A stretch of DNA of 5,869 nucleotides from Deltaproteobacteria bacterium UBA4427 (GCA_002390675.1 DGPZ01000059.1:1-5869), one strand, 5' to 3'. Counted from the stretch's first letter, positions 1 to 5,869 are shown. The notes: generated by a model not told the origin, from the sequence alone. Translations and numbers: made by a program.

Positions 1-1135
1 TCGAATCCCTGAGCCTAACACGCTCAACTTCGCGTCCGACAAGCGAATCCGGAAGCCCAATAGAACGCCGCCCGTCGCGCACTCGCAAATGAAGGTCCGC
101 GCCCTTTAAGAGCACATCAATTTCTTCCTTAGAAATTCCGGGCAGATCGACCTCAAGCCGCGTCCGCCCTCCGGCACGTCGGATCCGAATCGGCCGGCCG
201 GTCGAAAGCATCGCCGCAGGATCCTCGTCGCCATAAATATCTCGCGCGAGCACCTCAAGCGCTGGCACGCCAATCACTTCTGCAGACCGCAAAGCGACCT
301 TCCGAACCGGAACCGGAAAGCTCTCTTCAATCCGCTTAATCTCTTCACGCTCGCGTTCAATCCATCGGTTGAAATAGCCGCCGGAAGCCGCCTCGGGCAT
401 TACTCGGTTCACGAGGACCGCATCCGTAGCGACACCATAAAGAGACAGATAGGCGAAGGAGCGTCTAGTTTCGTCGACCACGACTCGAGCTGGATTCACG
501 ACCAACCGCGCACTAGTGCGGTCTCCATCGAGCAGAATCCTTTGCACGTCATCTACTTCTTCATAAAGCCGCTCGAAGGCGTCAAAGAACTCTTCGCGCG
601 GAAGCAGACGCCCCGCGTCTAGTCCGCGAAGAAAGGGCCGCAGCAATCGCGCCCCCTTGCGTTCGAACTCGAAAAAATGCGTCATAAAAATGCGCAGCGC
701 ATCCGGGAAGCGCAGCATTCGCATGGTTGAACCCGTCGGCGCACAATCGACCACGCAGACATCAAAGTCTCCCGTCGCTGCTACTTCACGAACCGCACGC
801 AGAGCCATCAACTCCTCGATTCCGGGGAAAGCGAGTAGCTCCTCCGTGAGCAGTTCATCCGCCTCTTCGCGCAAGAGCTCGCGCAACCAACTTTGAATAC
901 TCCCCCACGAACGGTCCAGATCCGTTTGAGCACGAATCTCGCGCGCCCAAACGTTTTCGGCGATTGCCCGCATACGGGTACCGACAGGCTCACCCAATGC
1001 ATCCGCGAGACTATGTGCAGGATCTGTCGAGAGCACGCAGACCCTATGCCCATGACTCGCGGCGCCTAACGCGGTCGCGAGCGCGAGCGTCGTCTTCCCA
1101 ACGCCACCCTTTCCAGTATGAAGCAAGACCCTCAT
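1..1135 (-). CDS. ArsA/Get3-family ATPase with C-terminal HSP20-like domain, copy 1 (3' end outside window)
   Basis: 378 codons are visible before the window edge. The N-terminus has the deviant Walker A loop GKGGVGKTT at residues 8-16. Switch I follows as STDPAHS at 36-42, with the presumed catalytic Asp at 38, and switch II/A-loop is DCAPTG at 130-135. VNRV at 242-245 fits the adenine-contact segment of the family. From about residue 314 the chain becomes a beta-rich segment with a 'VDLPGISKEEIDV' core, which resembles the HSP20-like domain found at the end of many ArsA-like proteins; roughly 20 residues should be missing. There is no CxxC zinc motif. The ATG lies in an ATGA overlap with the stop of the upstream paralogue, with GGTGA (1142-1146) six bases before it, so translation is coupled. 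The family hydrolyses ATP as dimers to move arsenite (ArsA) or tail-anchored proteins (Get3). No ars genes are nearby, so targeting or chaperoning is the likelier role; the exact client is unknown. Confidence 0.9.
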   Translation of the reverse strand, partial: MRVLLHTGKGGVGKTTLALATALGAASHGHRVCVLSTDPAHSLADALGEPVGTRMRAIAENVWAREIRAQTDLDRSWGSIQSWLRELLREEADELLTEELLAFPGIEELMALRAVREVAATGDFDVCVVDCAPTGSTMRMLRFPDALRIFMTHFFEFERKGARLLRPFLRGLDAGRLLPREEFFDAFERLYEEVDDVQRILLDGDRTSARLVVNPARVVVDETRRSFAYLSLYGVATDAVLVNRVMPEAASGGYFNRWIEREREEIKRIEESFPVPVRKVALRSAEVIGVPALEVLARDIYGDEDPAAMLSTGRPIRIRRAGGRTRLEVDLPGISKEEIDVLLKGADLHLRVRDGRRSIGLPDSLVGREVERVRLRDS

Positions 1136-2340
1136 GGATGTTCACCGGGCGTCGTTCCTAAGTCGGGATCGTTCGCGAATGTCACAACAAGTTCTCCGCT
1201 CTCGACTAAAACTCGCTCGACTTCAAGAGACGCAAAGCCTGCCGGCAGCGCAATTCGTCGCCTCCGACCTTCTACGCCGATCACAAGTTCGTCATCGACC
1301 CGCAGCACCTGGACGGCCTTCCCGCTCCGCCCGTTCATGGGCAGCCGCAGCGAAGCTTGTTGTTTATTCCGCTCGAAGCGGAGCCCCGGGCGCGTACCCA
1401 ACACGGCCATCGGATCGAGCCCGGCGAAGAGCACCTCGCCATGAGCAGCCAGGGCCTCGAGGCCGCAAACCTCGTCAGCCTGCAGGGGGGCGACTAACAT
1501 AGACATCGGTGAGAAATGCGTCTCGACATCGCGCAGCCGCTCTTGTTGGTTTCTCCCCCAATCTCTAAAAAACTCCTCGCGCAGAGCTTCGTCGGGCCAG
1601 ACCCGGTTCATCACCACCGCGTCGCTGGCGAGTTCAAAAAGCGCCAAGTCCGTCAGCGAACGACGCGCTTCATCGATCACCATAGTCTCAGGTGTCACGA
1701 CGAGTCGAATGCTCGTCTCTTTCGACAGCAATCGGGCGCGTAACTGCTCGAGGGTTTTGTATAACAAACGCTCGGCTTCGGCGAAGACTTCGGCCTTCGG
1801 AAGCGGCGTCCCCACGAGTTCCCTCGCGATCGGTTCCGCGATCTTCGCTGCGGCGCGCTGCAAACGCAGCAGCCACTTGAAGCCACCATGCGCGACTTCG
1901 GGCAGGGTGACGAGGCGAAGCGCGCTCCCGGTCGGGGCGCAGTCGACGACGATTAGGTCGTACTGGCCACTTGTTGCGTGATCTTCGACGCTCACGAGTG
2001 TCGCGAGTTCATCGGCGCCAGGAAGCAAGGCCAGCTCTTCTGCCACAACTTCGTCTATTCCCTGATGCCGAAGCAACTCGACAACGTACGCGCGAATCTG
2101 GCCCCAATGGCCTTCGATCACATCGCGCGCATCAATCTCGAGAGCATCCAAGCAGGGCGCAATCGAAACGGGCAACGGAGTCGCACTTAAGTGAAGATCG
2201 AAAACATCCCCGAGGCTATGCGCCGCGTCCGCAGAGAGAACGAGCGTCCGAACGCCTCGTCGGGCAGCAAGCGCGGCCGTCGCCGCCGCCGTGGTCGTCT
2301 TACCGACGCCCCCTTTGCCCGTGTATAGAAGCAAGCGCAT
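1132..2340 (-). CDS. ArsA/Get3-family ATPase with C-terminal HSP20-like domain, copy 2
   Basis: This is a complete 402-residue paralogue of the downstream gene. Walker A GKGGVGKTT is at 8-16, switch I reads SADAAHS at 36-42, DCAPTG is at 133-138 and MNRV is at 244-247. A helical stretch at about 149-205 corresponds to the client-binding helices of Get3/ArsA. Residues about 321-392 form an HSP20/alpha-crystallin-like module, followed by a short Pro/Gly tail. The usual STDPAHS switch I is altered to SADAAHS: the catalytic Asp38 and His41 remain, but Thr37 and Pro39 are both Ala. There is no CxxC, so zinc-mediated dimerisation as in yeast Get3 is not expected. The ATG puts the P-loop at the family-typical distance from the start, and AGGGTG lies five bases upstream. 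Ninety bases separate it from the zinc-ribbon gene before it; no clear promoter was seen there. ATP-driven handling of hydrophobic or membrane proteins is inferred; arsenite transport is an unsupported alternative. Confidence 0.93.
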   Translation of the reverse strand: MRLLLYTGKGGVGKTTTAAATAALAARRGVRTLVLSADAAHSLGDVFDLHLSATPLPVSIAPCLDALEIDARDVIEGHWGQIRAYVVELLRHQGIDEVVAEELALLPGADELATLVSVEDHATSGQYDLIVVDCAPTGSALRLVTLPEVAHGGFKWLLRLQRAAAKIAEPIARELVGTPLPKAEVFAEAERLLYKTLEQLRARLLSKETSIRLVVTPETMVIDEARRSLTDLALFELASDAVVMNRVWPDEALREEFFRDWGRNQQERLRDVETHFSPMSMLVAPLQADEVCGLEALAAHGEVLFAGLDPMAVLGTRPGLRFERNKQQASLRLPMNGRSGKAVQVLRVDDELVIGVEGRRRRIALPAGFASLEVERVLVESGELVVTFANDPDLGTTPGEHP

Positions 2341-2430
2341 AGGTGCACCCTATCACGTCACCCGGATGAGACACCAAAATCTCCAAAGCAGGGAGCATGC
2401 CAAAGCACAAAATCGCATGGCGCAGAGACG

Positions 2431-3018
2431 CTAGTTCGCGATCCGTGCGTCGATGGCCCCGCCTCTTTCTGCATACTTGGCAACGAACCGCGTCCCCCCT
2501 CGACTTGTCATTCTCTTACCCAACTCGCTCCATCGTGCACGAGGTCGAGCCGTCCATCTGTGTTCACAATTGAGACATTCCGATAGACGCAGGGTCGTGC
2601 CCGCTTCGAATACGTCGTCCCGCACAACCTTGCCGCTCTCGCAGACGGGACATCCGGCCGGGGTACTGGCCAGCGCTCGGACATGAAACGCACTGGAGGA
2701 CGATCGAGACTGCTCCAAAGAAGAAGGTGCGGAAGGCGAAAAAGGCGGAGTAGGCATTCGCCGCTCCGCATCGATCAGTGCCGACCCGAGCATCTCTTCT
2801 ACACGCGTACGCTCGGCCGCATTGCGCTCTCGCACTTTTTGGCGATCGCGCGCGCTCGAAAGGCGCCCCCCGAATCCGGCAGGACCGCCATCACGACGGG
2901 CTCGCCCCGAAGCGCGACGGGAGCGACTTGCCCGAGCACGCGCCGGTGCGCGAGGTTCACGTTCAGCAGTCCCTGCAGATTCCAGCTTGCTCATGCTCAT
3001 ATTCATGCCCGTGCCCAT
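2431..3018 (-). CDS. Hypothetical protein with disordered basic N-terminus and C-terminal zinc ribbon
   Basis: The product is 195 residues if the first ATG is used. Residues 20-75 are rich in Arg, Ala, Ser and Gly, and about 88-118 is a Pro/Ser-rich linker; both look disordered. Residues 123-151 form a zinc ribbon, with Cys pairs at 123/126 and 148/151 separated by 21 residues. The second knuckle continues as EHRWT, reminiscent of the NrdR/TFIIS-type ribbon 'CxxCxxRFT'. Such ribbons bind nucleic acid or proteins, but nothing else here fixes a function, and the ATP-cone domain of NrdR is absent. Four ATGs occur within the first nine codons (3018, 3006, 3000, 2994). The purine-rich AGAGG just upstream makes 3018 or 3006 most likely. 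Other frames across this stretch are also open because of the base composition; the paired cysteines are the main reason to believe this one. It may be co-transcribed with the ATPase pair. Confidence 0.65.
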   Translation of the reverse strand: MGTGMNMSMSKLESAGTAEREPRAPARARASRSRRASGRARRDGGPAGFGGRLSSARDRQKVRERNAAERTRVEEMLGSALIDAERRMPTPPFSPSAPSSLEQSRSSSSAFHVRALASTPAGCPVCESGKVVRDDVFEAGTTLRLSECLNCEHRWTARPRARWSELGKRMTSRGGTRFVAKYAERGGAIDARIAN

Positions 3019-3062
3019 GACCTCTGTTTCCTCTCTTCTCTTCCATCTTCATTCATGCTGTT

Positions 3063-3084
3063 GCCGGTCCGCATGGCGGACGGC
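3063..3084 (-). other. Potential hairpin in the leader of the zinc-ribbon gene
   Basis: On the minus strand GCCGTCCGC and GCGGACCGGC can pair around a CAT loop, giving nine base pairs with a single bulged C. It lies 45 bases before the first ATG of the downstream gene (3018). No T run follows on either strand, so it is not a terminator. It could be a leader RNA stem or an operator; in GC-rich DNA it could also be chance. Confidence 0.35.
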
Positions 3085-3233
3085 AGGACGCGACGGGTCC
3101 AAGACCAAAAGCCCGCAGACCCTACGTGCCGCCCTCCGCCACACGACCGACCCCGGGCACCTTTTTCCGCCGTTTGAGGGGGAGGGGGGTTGGGGAAGCA
3201 GTGCGCCCGACACCTCACAAGATGAGGGCCAGG

Positions 3234-3252
3234 CGTGACAGATTCGGTCACG
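3234..3252. repeat. Short inverted repeat CGTGAC-N7-GTCACG
   Basis: Two perfect six-base arms (3234-3239 and 3247-3252) flank a seven-base AT-containing spacer, next to the A8 tract at 3260-3267. The size and symmetry would suit a dimeric regulator. The half-site spacing does not match the CRP consensus (GTGA-N6-TCAC). A related TGACGTGA lies just before the copy 2 ATPase gene (minus strand, around 2352-2359), but as a single element only. Confidence 0.3.
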
Positions 3253-3346
3253 ATTTGCGAAAAAAAAGCGAAAACAGGAGCGAAATGGGGGCGAGTAAGC
3301 CGCCGAGCACAGGGCAAAACCGAGGACGCGCGCGCGGGGCGATGGC

Positions 3347-4849
3347 TCAGTCGCGCAGCTCGCGCTTCAGGATCTTGCCGGTCGGGCCCTTGGGCAGCTC
3401 CGCGACGATCTCGACGAACCGGGGATATTTGTAAGCAGCGAGGCGATCTTTGCAGAATGCCTGGATCTCTTCCTCGGTAGCCTTCGCGTCTGGGACGAGG
3501 GCGACAACAGCCTTCACCTCTTCTCCGTGACTCTCGTGCGGCACGCCGATCACCGCGGCCTCAACCACCTCTTCGTGCTGGTAGAGCACCTCTTCTACTT
3601 CACGCGGATAGACGTTGAAGCCGCCGCGCAAGATCATGTCCTTCATGCGGTCGACTATGAAATAGCATCCGTCTTCATCTCGATAGCCGACATCTCCGGA
3701 ATGGAACCAGCCATTCTTCAACGTCTCTTCGTTCGCCTCGGGACGGTTCAGATAGCCCTTCATGATGTTATGTCCGCGAATGCAAATTTCTCCGCGCTCG
3801 CCGTCAGGGAGTCGATTATCTTCCTCATCAACGATGCGCATTTCAACGCCCCAGACCGGGTAGCCGATTGAACCGACCTTCCGAGGCTTATTCGGGACCG
3901 TAAAACTCGAGATCGGAGAAGTCTCGGAGAGACCAAAGCCTTCCTCAATTCGCACGTTGAATTTTTCTTCGAAGGCACTCATCACTTCGAGGGGCATAGG
4001 CGCTCCGCCCGTCATGCAGGCAGTGAGGCTCGACACGTCGTAGGCGCGATCGCCTCTATGATGAAGAAGTGCGAAATACATAGTCGGAACGCCCGCGAAG
4101 ACCGTTAGGCGATTTTTCTCTATCAGCTCAAAAGCATCTTGTGGCGTAAACCGCGGCAGAAGCGTGAATGAACCCCCTGTCGCTATCATTCCGTTTTGGA
4201 TGACGGTCTGACCGAAGGAGTGAAAGAGCGGCAGCGTCGCAATCGCGCGATGGCCCCCGGCAGGCGTAGGCGGCATCAGCCTAGGCACAACAACCGCGCA
4301 GTTCATCAGGAGATTCGAGTGCGTAAGCTCGGCGCCCTTCGGTTTACCCGTCGTACCCGACGTATAAAGGATGACCGCCGTGTCCTGGGGATTCGTCTTA
4401 TGGGGCTCATCGCAAGGATTACCTAACGCCATCCCGCCAACCGTATTCGGCGAATCTCCGGGAACCGCTAAGATCACATCGACGTCGAGCGAAGCAGCTC
4501 CTGCGCGGCCCGGCTCTTCGAAGAGCGGGTGTACGAAAAGAACACGAGCGCCTGAGTCTTCGAGGAAGTACGCAACTTCCGGCGCAGCCGCGAGAACATT
4601 AATCGGGACGACGGCGGCCCCCGCATAAAGAATTCCAAAATACGCAATCGTGAATTCCGGAACGTTCGGAACCAGGAGAGCCACCTTGTCGCCGGGCGAC
4701 ACGCCTCGTGCTCGAAGACTCGTCGCCACGCCACGCGCCGCGCGGTCGAGCTCCTGATAGGTGATCTCACGGTCGCCAGCGCGAATAACGACGGAGTTTG
4801 CCTTTTCGTTCGCGTTCGCAAGCAGGATTGATCCGAGATTCAGATACAT
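3347..4849 (-). CDS. AMP-forming acyl-CoA synthetase (fatty-acyl-CoA ligase, ANL superfamily)
   Basis: It activates a carboxylic acid, most likely a fatty acid, to an acyl-AMP and then to the CoA thioester in the cytoplasm or at the inner membrane. From the preferred ATG the protein has 500 residues, a normal length. All core motifs are intact: the A3 P-loop TSGTTGKPKG (163-172), GGAPMP (281-286), A5 EGFGLSETSP (303-312), A7 HSGD (383-386), the hinge DR (400-401), A8 GGFNVYPREVEE (409-420) and A10 PTGKILKREL (489-498), with Lys492 as the presumed adenylation lysine. An upstream in-frame ATG at 4873 would add eight residues. The ATG at 4849 is preferred because GGAG sits five bases before it and MYLNLGSILL matches where such proteins usually begin. 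Chain-length preference cannot be read from the sequence; a 4-coumarate-CoA-ligase-like substrate is possible. The neighbours do not indicate a pathway. Confidence 0.95.
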   Translation of the reverse strand: MYLNLGSILLANANEKANSVVIRAGDREITYQELDRAARGVATSLRARGVSPGDKVALLVPNVPEFTIAYFGILYAGAAVVPINVLAAAPEVAYFLEDSGARVLFVHPLFEEPGRAGAASLDVDVILAVPGDSPNTVGGMALGNPCDEPHKTNPQDTAVILYTSGTTGKPKGAELTHSNLLMNCAVVVPRLMPPTPAGGHRAIATLPLFHSFGQTVIQNGMIATGGSFTLLPRFTPQDAFELIEKNRLTVFAGVPTMYFALLHHRGDRAYDVSSLTACMTGGAPMPLEVMSAFEEKFNVRIEEGFGLSETSPISSFTVPNKPRKVGSIGYPVWGVEMRIVDEEDNRLPDGERGEICIRGHNIMKGYLNRPEANEETLKNGWFHSGDVGYRDEDGCYFIVDRMKDMILRGGFNVYPREVEEVLYQHEEVVEAAVIGVPHESHGEEVKAVVALVPDAKATEEEIQAFCKDRLAAYKYPRFVEIVAELPKGPTGKILKRELRD

Positions 4850-4854
4850 AGGTA

Positions 4855-4858
4855 CTCC
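4855..4858 (-). promoter_or_regulatory. Ribosome binding site deciding the synthetase start
   Basis: GGAG on the minus strand stands five bases before the ATG at 4849. The alternative ATG at 4873 has only a weak TAAGA before it, so the shorter reading is favoured. Confidence 0.7.
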
Positions 4859-4891
4859 GTGGGCGTGAGCCATTCTTAGGTCGTAATCGCA

Positions 4892-4903
4892 GCTGCCGGC
4901 AGC
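4892..4903. repeat. Perfect 12-base palindrome upstream of the synthetase
   Basis: GCTGCCGGCAGC reads the same on both strands and overlaps a second small palindrome, GCAGCTGC (4889-4896). It lies 43-54 bases before the preferred ATG of the acyl-CoA synthetase, where an operator for a dimeric repressor could sit. Fatty-acid activation genes are often under TetR- or GntR-type control, but no regulator is present here and chance cannot be excluded at this GC content. Confidence 0.3.
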
Positions 4904-5053
4904 CTGCAGAGCGTCCCTATTCAGAACATATTGAGGGCCGCGGCGAGGCAGGAATCTACTCGGATGCGGAAGTTCGCGCGACTCGCGGCGGCGCGGGCAC
5001 TAGAACTCGCGGCCGATTTCACTGAGGTATGCTCGTCGCGCCTCGAGGGAGGA

Positions 5054-5069
5054 CGCGCGACATCGCGCG
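5054..5069. repeat. GC-rich inverted repeat just before the parvulin-like gene
   Basis: CGCGCGA and TCGCGCG are perfect seven-base arms around a central CA. As RNA on the plus strand it can form a six-pair all-GC stem with an ACAU loop, ending six bases before the AGGGAG ribosome binding site. It could act as an operator or as a stem that affects initiation. Confidence 0.35.
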
Positions 5070-5074
5070 CGCGC

Positions 5075-5080
5075 AGGGAG
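5075..5080 (+). promoter_or_regulatory. Ribosome binding site for the parvulin-like gene
   Basis: AGGGAG stands seven bases before the GTG at 5088. An in-frame TTG at 5082 would leave only one base of spacing, so the GTG is chosen. Confidence 0.7.
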
Positions 5081-5087
5081 ATTGATC

Positions 5088-5869
5088 GTGAGCGAAGCCA
5101 CACCAGAAACCAGAACGCGCGGCGCCTGGCTCCTTTTAGCCGGAGCGGCCTTGGGCCTCGCGATGGCTAGTTTCGGTTTGCTCGAACCCAAGATTGATCC
5201 ATCCTTACTGCCCGAGGACGCAGCAGCCGTTGTCGGCGAACGCAAGATTCGGCGTGTCGACTATGAGCGCGTTTTGAGCGGTGTCGCGGGGGATCTGAGG
5301 AGCCCCATCGATGACGCGATGCGCAGGCGAGTACTCGACCGAATGATCGACGAAGAACTTCTCGTCCAGCGCGCGCTCTCTCTCGGCCTCGCCGGAATCG
5401 ATCGGCGAGTCCGCGGTGAACTGACCTCTAGCATGATCGATTCGATCGTCTCGGAGGTCGACAGCACCGAGCCAGACAGCGACCAAATAGCGGACCACTA
5501 CGAAGAGAATGTCGACTTCTTTACCCGACCGGGCCGCTTGCAGGCGCAGCGCATCTACTTCTCGCCGCGTCGCGATGAAAGCGATCCCCGAGGTCCGGCA
5601 ACCGAGCGCGCCGCAGCAGCACTCGTCCGGTTGCAGGCTGGCGATGCCCCTGACACCGTCGAAGACGATCTCGCGGATCGACAAGTGTCGCCGGTCCCTA
5701 ATACGATGCTGCCGCCGGGCAAGGTCCGCGATTACGTTGGACCGAGTCTCCTGACCGCGCTCATGCAGCTCGAAACCGGTATCTGGAGCGAGCCGACCGA
5801 GTCCAACGGCAGCTACCACATCCTTCGTGTCCTCGACCGCGAGCCGTCTGTCGTGCCAACCCTCGAGGT
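5088..5869 (+). CDS. Membrane-anchored parvulin-like (PpiC/SurA-type) peptidyl-prolyl isomerase homologue (3' end outside window)
   Basis: 260 codons are visible from a GTG start. Residues 13-32 form one hydrophobic segment after a short Arg-containing N-terminus and no clear cleavage site follows, so this is probably a signal anchor leaving the rest in the periplasm. Residues about 45-145 are helical and match the SurA/PpiD-type N-terminal region: a 'VVGERKI' strand, then 'RRRVLDRMIDEELLVQRA' (79-96) and a 'YEEN..FF' element (138-145). Residues about 150-250 follow the parvulin order, ending in SYHILRV (242-248). The usual first motif 'RARHIL' is instead LQAQRIYF (151-158), with Arg in place of His, and the central segment ends in NTMLPP (205-210) rather than the usual glycine-rich stretch. 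The protein may therefore be a chaperone with weak or no isomerase activity. It is transcribed away from the other genes. Confidence 0.8.
   Translation, partial: MSEATPETRTRGAWLLLAGAALGLAMASFGLLEPKIDPSLLPEDAAAVVGERKIRRVDYERVLSGVAGDLRSPIDDAMRRRVLDRMIDEELLVQRALSLGLAGIDRRVRGELTSSMIDSIVSEVDSTEPDSDQIADHYEENVDFFTRPGRLQAQRIYFSPRRDESDPRGPATERAAAALVRLQAGDAPDTVEDDLADRQVSPVPNTMLPPGKVRDYVGPSLLTALMQLETGIWSEPTESNGSYHILRVLDREPSVVPTLE

Larger units (their letters stand above)
3019..3346. other. Intergenic region without a convincing gene
   Basis: This 328-base gap lies between the stop of the acyl-CoA synthetase and the start of the zinc-ribbon gene, both on the minus strand. Open frames cross it, but their translations are Pro/Arg-rich and show no domain. 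It contains three plus-strand G runs (3178-3182, 3184-3189, 3192-3195), a run of eight A (3260-3267), and two small inverted repeats listed separately. The run of T seen on the minus strand is not preceded by a GC-rich stem, so it is not an intrinsic terminator for the synthetase. A promoter for the zinc-ribbon gene probably sits here, but no boxes can be named with confidence. Confidence 0.6.
4850..5087. other. Divergent intergenic region
   Basis: These 238 bases separate the minus-strand synthetase from the plus-strand parvulin-like gene and must hold promoters for both if both are first genes. It is GC-rich with an AT-richer patch around 4917-4934 (CTATTCAGAACATATTGA). No pair of -35 and -10 boxes is good enough to call. 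Short open frames within it give Arg/Ala-rich translations and overlap the parvulin-like gene, so they are treated as non-coding. Two perfect inverted repeats lie here, at 4892-4903 and 5054-5069. Confidence 0.6.

Noticed and set aside
657..1502. Several plus-strand open frames of 65-122 codons across the ATPase genes
   Set aside because: They lie antisense to two ATPases whose full motif sets are intact. Their translations are Ser/Arg-rich without domains, as expected from third-position GC bias.
1..2340. Arsenic resistance operon
   Set aside because: The ATPases belong to the ArsA family by sequence, but no arsR, arsC, arsD or arsenite-permease gene is visible and the HSP20-like tail is not part of E. 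coli-type ArsA. Genes beyond position 1 are unseen.
2341..2430. Promoter for the copy 2 ATPase gene in the 90-base gap
   Set aside because: TTGGCA and TTGGTG hexamers occur on the minus strand, but no acceptable -10 box lies at the right distance. Read-through from the zinc-ribbon gene is at least as likely.
3178..3195. G-quadruplex in the plus strand
   Set aside because: Only three separated runs of at least four G are present, and the six-G run cannot be split into two runs of three with a loop. A classical three-layer quadruplex is not supported.
2683..3238. Plus-strand open frames of 80-164 codons opposite the zinc-ribbon gene
   Set aside because: They are Arg/Pro/Ser-rich with no recognisable domain, while the minus frame carries two spaced cysteine pairs of a zinc ribbon. 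They cannot be fully excluded, since the zinc-ribbon gene itself is only moderately certain.
3234..3267. Intrinsic terminator for the acyl-CoA synthetase (inverted repeat beside A8/T8)
   Set aside because: On the minus strand the T run comes before the hairpin rather than after it. On the plus strand the hairpin is followed by A residues, so neither orientation fits.
3003..3317. Minus-strand frame of 104 codons across the intergenic gap
   Set aside because: It needs a TTG start with no clear ribosome binding site, overlaps the zinc-ribbon start, and has a run of prolines from a homopolymer tract and no domain.
4921..5170. Short open frames on both strands in the divergent region
   Set aside because: They are Arg/Ala/Ser-rich, lack a good start context, and overlap the well-supported parvulin-like start in a different frame.

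Overview
The window reads as a gene-dense, GC-rich bacterial chromosome segment (roughly 60% GC by eye). It holds four genes on the minus strand and one divergent gene on the plus strand. Two genes are cut by the window edges: the ArsA-like gene at the left end and the parvulin-like gene at the right end. The membrane-anchored SurA/PpiC-type fold helper suggests a cell with a periplasm. The tandem ArsA-like ATPases with an HSP20-like tail are, from memory, common in Myxococcota/'Deltaproteobacteria'-type genomes and in some Actinobacteria. A Gram-negative of the former kind is the best guess, but the sequence does not fix the taxon.

Layout from left to right. Positions 1-1135 (minus, truncated) and 1132-2340 (minus) encode two related ArsA/Get3-family P-loop ATPases joined by a 4-base ATGA overlap. 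Each carries a C-terminal HSP20/alpha-crystallin-like domain and neither has the Get3 CxxC zinc motif. Positions 2431-3018 (minus) encode an Arg/Ala/Ser-rich, probably disordered protein ending in a four-cysteine zinc ribbon. Positions 3019-3346 are non-coding as far as can be seen and hold a G/C homopolymer tract and two small inverted repeats. Positions 3347-4849 (minus) encode a complete AMP-forming acyl-CoA synthetase of the ANL superfamily. Positions 4850-5087 form a divergent intergenic region with two GC-rich palindromes. From 5088 to the right edge (plus) runs an inner-membrane-anchored, parvulin-like protein that has lost a typical catalytic residue.

The ATPase pair is certainly co-translated and should act as a unit, plausibly a heterodimer. 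The zinc-ribbon gene is 90 bases upstream on the same strand and may share its transcript. The acyl-CoA synthetase lies a further 328 bases upstream, so co-transcription is uncertain. No arsR, arsB/acr3, arsC or arsD is present, so an arsenite-pump role for the ATPases is not supported. A chaperone or membrane-protein-targeting role, as proposed for the Get3d type, fits the domain make-up better. No RNA genes, mobile elements, CRISPR arrays or convincing intrinsic terminators were found.
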